DNA from: Flavipsychrobacter stenotrophus
GTDB lineage: Bacteria > Bacteroidota > Bacteroidia > Chitinophagales > Chitinophagaceae
Direction: 5' to 3'
Length of the DNA stretch: 28,067 nucleotides
Assembly: GCA_947371715.1 (NCBI GenBank)
Contig: CANBQQ010000003.1
Span: 1-28,067 of the forward strand
The notes under the pieces were generated by a model that had not been told where the DNA came from, did no database searches, and worked only from the letters and a program-made list of their open reading frames with translations. Made by a program: the position numbers and the translations under genes. Shown here piece by piece: positions 26,390 through 28,067 of this stretch (positions within the stretch are counted from its first letter, which is position 1; each line of letters starts with the position of its first letter).

Positions 26390-26423
26390 CATACTTTTTG
26401 GTAGGTACTAGTTAAAAAGTATG
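26390..26423. promoter_or_regulatory. Probable HxlR operator (inverted repeat)
   Basis: CATACTTTTT (26390-26399) and AAAAAGTATG (26414-26423) form a perfect 10-bp inverted repeat with a 14-bp spacer. The TACTn..nAGTA core resembles known YodB/HypR-type sites. It lies between the divergent regulator and oxidoreductase genes, just upstream of the latter's -7 element. Confidence 0.7.
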
Positions 26424-26431
26424 CACAAATA

Positions 26432-26439
26432 TACCTTTG
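26432..26439 (+). promoter_or_regulatory. -7 promoter element for the NmrA-like gene
   Basis: TACCTTTG is a perfect match to TAnnTTTG, placed 24-31 bp upstream of the ATG at 26463. The nearest TTTG (26397-26400) is 31 bases away, longer than usual, which would fit a promoter that depends on an activator or is controlled at the adjacent inverted repeat. Confidence 0.5.
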
Positions 26440-26462
26440 TGTCAACAAAAAACAAAATCAAA

Positions 26463-27350
26463 ATGAAATATGTAATTACAGGTTCCCTGGGGAACATCAG
26501 CAAACCACTCACACAACAATTAGTAAATGCAGGACACAACGTAACGGTGATCAGCAGTAAAGCCGGCAAACAGTCGCAAATAGAATCTCTTGGTGCACAT
26601 GCGGCAATAGGCTCTGTAGAAGATACCGCGTTTCTCACCCGCACATTTAGCGGCGCTGATGCAGTCTACACAATGGTGCCACCTACCATGTCGGCACCTG
26701 ACTGGGTGGGCTACATACACAACATCGGGAAGAATTACGCAGAAGCCATAAAAGCGGCCGGTGTAAAACAGGTAGTAAACCTGAGTAGCATTGGTGCACA
26801 CATGCAGGAGGGCTGTGGCCCGGTGAGTGGCTTGTATCACGTGGAGCAGGAATTGAACAAACTGGATGGTGTTAACGTAAAGCACCTGCGCCCAGGCTTC
26901 TTCTGCACCAACCTTTATTCGAATATTGGCATGATAAAGCATGCCGGAATAATTGGCGCTAACTATGGAGAAAATGCAAAATTAGTAATGGCACATCCTA
27001 ATGATATTGCCGCCGTTGCCGCAGAAGAAATGCTGACACCAACTTTTACAGGAAAGAGTATTCGCTTTGTGGTAAGCGACGAACCGACAACAACCGAAAT
27101 TGCAGGCGCGTTAGGTGCCGCAATAGGTAAGCCGCAACTGCCATGGGTGAACTTTAAGAATGAAGATGCATTAAACGGCATGTTGCAGGCAGGACTACCT
27201 GCTGAGGTTGCCGAAAAATACATGGAAATGGGCGATGCAATGGCCACCGGCAAAATGACAACCGGCTACGTTAACAATCAGCCGCTTGCAAGCGCAACAA
27301 AACTTGCAGACTTCGCCAAAGAATTTGCAGCAGCATATGCACATGCCTAA
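26463..27350 (+). CDS. NmrA-like NAD(P)-binding oxidoreductase/regulatory protein
   Basis: The ATG at 26463 is preferred over 26421 because MKYVITGSLGNIS puts the first Rossmann strand at the N-terminus and the upstream ATG overlaps the putative operator; the product is 295 residues. The dinucleotide loop (TGSLGNIS, residues 6-13) is a GxxGxxG form with the third Gly replaced by Ser. Further family features are DAVYTMVPPT, VKQVVNLSSIGAHMQ and HLRPGFFCTNL; the last corresponds to the LRPGFF motif of atypical SDR/NmrA and QOR2-like proteins. It is likely a cytoplasmic NAD(P)H-dependent quinone or electrophile reductase, a guess supported by the HxlR neighbour. A purely NADP-sensing role remains possible. 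A strong terminator follows. Confidence 0.88.
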   Translation: MKYVITGSLGNISKPLTQQLVNAGHNVTVISSKAGKQSQIESLGAHAAIGSVEDTAFLTRTFSGADAVYTMVPPTMSAPDWVGYIHNIGKNYAEAIKAAGVKQVVNLSSIGAHMQEGCGPVSGLYHVEQELNKLDGVNVKHLRPGFFCTNLYSNIGMIKHAGIIGANYGENAKLVMAHPNDIAAVAAEEMLTPTFTGKSIRFVVSDEPTTTEIAGALGAAIGKPQLPWVNFKNEDALNGMLQAGLPAEVAEKYMEMGDAMATGKMTTGYVNNQPLASATKLADFAKEFAAAYAHA

Positions 27351-27361
27351 TTGGAAATTAA

Positions 27362-27399
27362 AAAAGAGGGTGTCTTCATCTGTGGAGACACCCTCTTTT
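27362..27399. terminator. Bidirectional intrinsic terminator
   Basis: A 14-bp perfect stem (AAAAGAGGGTGTCT / AGACACCCTCTTTT) with a 10-nt loop lies between the convergent NmrA-like (+) and amt (-) genes. Confidence 0.9.
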
Positions 27400-27425
27400 A
27401 ACAATTTTTGCAAGATTGATTATTT

Positions 27426-28067
27426 TTAAATTACACCCGCATCATACGCCTGCTCACCGTGCAGAGACTCATCAAGTCCTGCTTCTTCTTCCACATCGCT
27501 TACTTTTACGCGGGTAAATATATTGATAGCCGCCAGCATACCATAAGTGAATATGTAAGCATATATACAAGTACCGATCACTGCCAATAATTGACGGATA
27601 AAGAAGGTAGACCCACCACTCATAAGACCATCGGCACCATGAGCGTTTACAGCCTTTGTGGCAAATACCCCCAGCAATATAGTACCCAGGCAGCCACCCA
27701 TTCCGTGTACGCCCCATACGTCCAGAGCATCATCCCAACCGCGTTTGTTTTTGAAGTGTACGGCAAGGTAACATACCGCTCCTGAAGCTATTCCGATGAT
27801 GATTGCTGACGGTAGCGTTACAAACCCTGCTGCCGGCGTAATAGTTGCCAGTCCGGCTACAGCACCGGTAAGCAGACCCACAAACTTTGGTTTTTTCACC
27901 AACGTCCACTCAATGATCAGCCAGGTTACAGCAGCAAAAGATGCCGCAACATCCGTGTTTACAAATGCAAGACCTGTCACAGCATCAACATCCAGTTCAC
28001 TGCCGGCATTAAAGCCATACCATCCAAACCATAACAATCCTGTGCCTATTGCAATAAGTGGCACACT
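27426..28067 (-). CDS. amt: Ammonium transporter (Amt family), 5' part off window
   Basis: The frame is open to the right window edge, so the apparent GTG near 28064 is internal; 213 residues of the C-terminal half are visible. Amt hallmarks include LLWFGWYGFNAGS, TDVAASFAAVTWLIIEW, GLLTGAVAGLATITPAAGFV and DVWGVHGMGGCLGTILLGVFA. The WGVHGMGG segment includes the second twin-pore histidine. At least six membrane helices remain, ending in a short cytoplasmic tail (VKVSDVEEEAGLDESLHGEQAYDAGVI). It takes up ammonium at the inner membrane and is usually regulated by a GlnK/PII protein. Any glnK would lie upstream, outside the window. Confidence 0.95.
   Translation of the reverse strand, partial: SVPLIAIGTGLLWFGWYGFNAGSELDVDAVTGLAFVNTDVAASFAAVTWLIIEWTLVKKPKFVGLLTGAVAGLATITPAAGFVTLPSAIIIGIASGAVCYLAVHFKNKRGWDDALDVWGVHGMGGCLGTILLGVFATKAVNAHGADGLMSGGSTFFIRQLLAVIGTCIYAYIFTYGMLAAINIFTRVKVSDVEEEAGLDESLHGEQAYDAGVI

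Overview
The window is chromosomal DNA from a member of the Bacteroidota, most likely a Chitinophagaceae/Sphingobacteriia-type organism. The support is a type A and a type B type IX secretion (T9SS) C-terminal sorting domain, a DUF2911 protein, a Bat aerotolerance-type gene cluster, many signal peptides ending in AQ, A-rich translation starts without clear Shine-Dalgarno sequences, and several close matches to the Bacteroidota promoter -7 element TAnnTTTG. I see no rRNA, tRNA, CRISPR array, insertion sequence or prophage gene. Genes at both ends run off the window: a heptose-phosphate kinase at the left and an ammonium transporter at the right.

Layout. 1-1004 (-): D-glycero-D-manno-heptose 7-phosphate kinase (hddA). 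1191-1949 (+): ABC transporter ATPase without an adjacent permease. 2020-6599 (-): an apparent four-gene operon of exported proteins of unknown function, three of them paralogs (periplasmic TPR-like head plus probable outer-membrane beta barrel) and the fourth a 538-residue secreted protein. 6835-9733 (+), divergent from it: a secreted Reg_prop-type beta-propeller protein and a 245-residue exported protein. 9825-10115 (-): a 96-residue orphan. 10413-12134 (+): a TPR sensor that ends in a histidine-kinase phosphoacceptor domain and lacks the ATPase domain. 12151-13296 (-): a YbdL-like aminotransferase. 13439-15409 (-): a secreted M1 metallopeptidase with a T9SS tag. 15502-16356 (+): two small membrane proteins. 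16546-19448 (+): DUF58, BatD-like and BatA-like genes. 19515-20603 (+): a glycosyltransferase. 20634-21140 (-): a DUF2911 protein. 21276-22142 (+): a DUF62 (SAM chlorinase/fluorinase fold) protein. 22254-24779 (-): a large PKD protein with a type B T9SS tag. 25123-25884 (-): a potassium channel. 26019-26381 (-) and 26463-27350 (+): a divergent HxlR regulator and NmrA-like oxidoreductase pair with a perfect inverted repeat between them. 27426-end (-): amt.

How the genes fit together. The strongest candidate for an undescribed system is the block 2020-9733. All six of its proteins appear to be exported, none has a recognised enzymatic domain, and the two halves share one divergent promoter region. 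The three barrel paralogs each carry an invariant cysteine pair exactly 30 residues apart. Seven clear hairpin terminators mark transcription-unit ends. All function calls come from motif reading without database searches.
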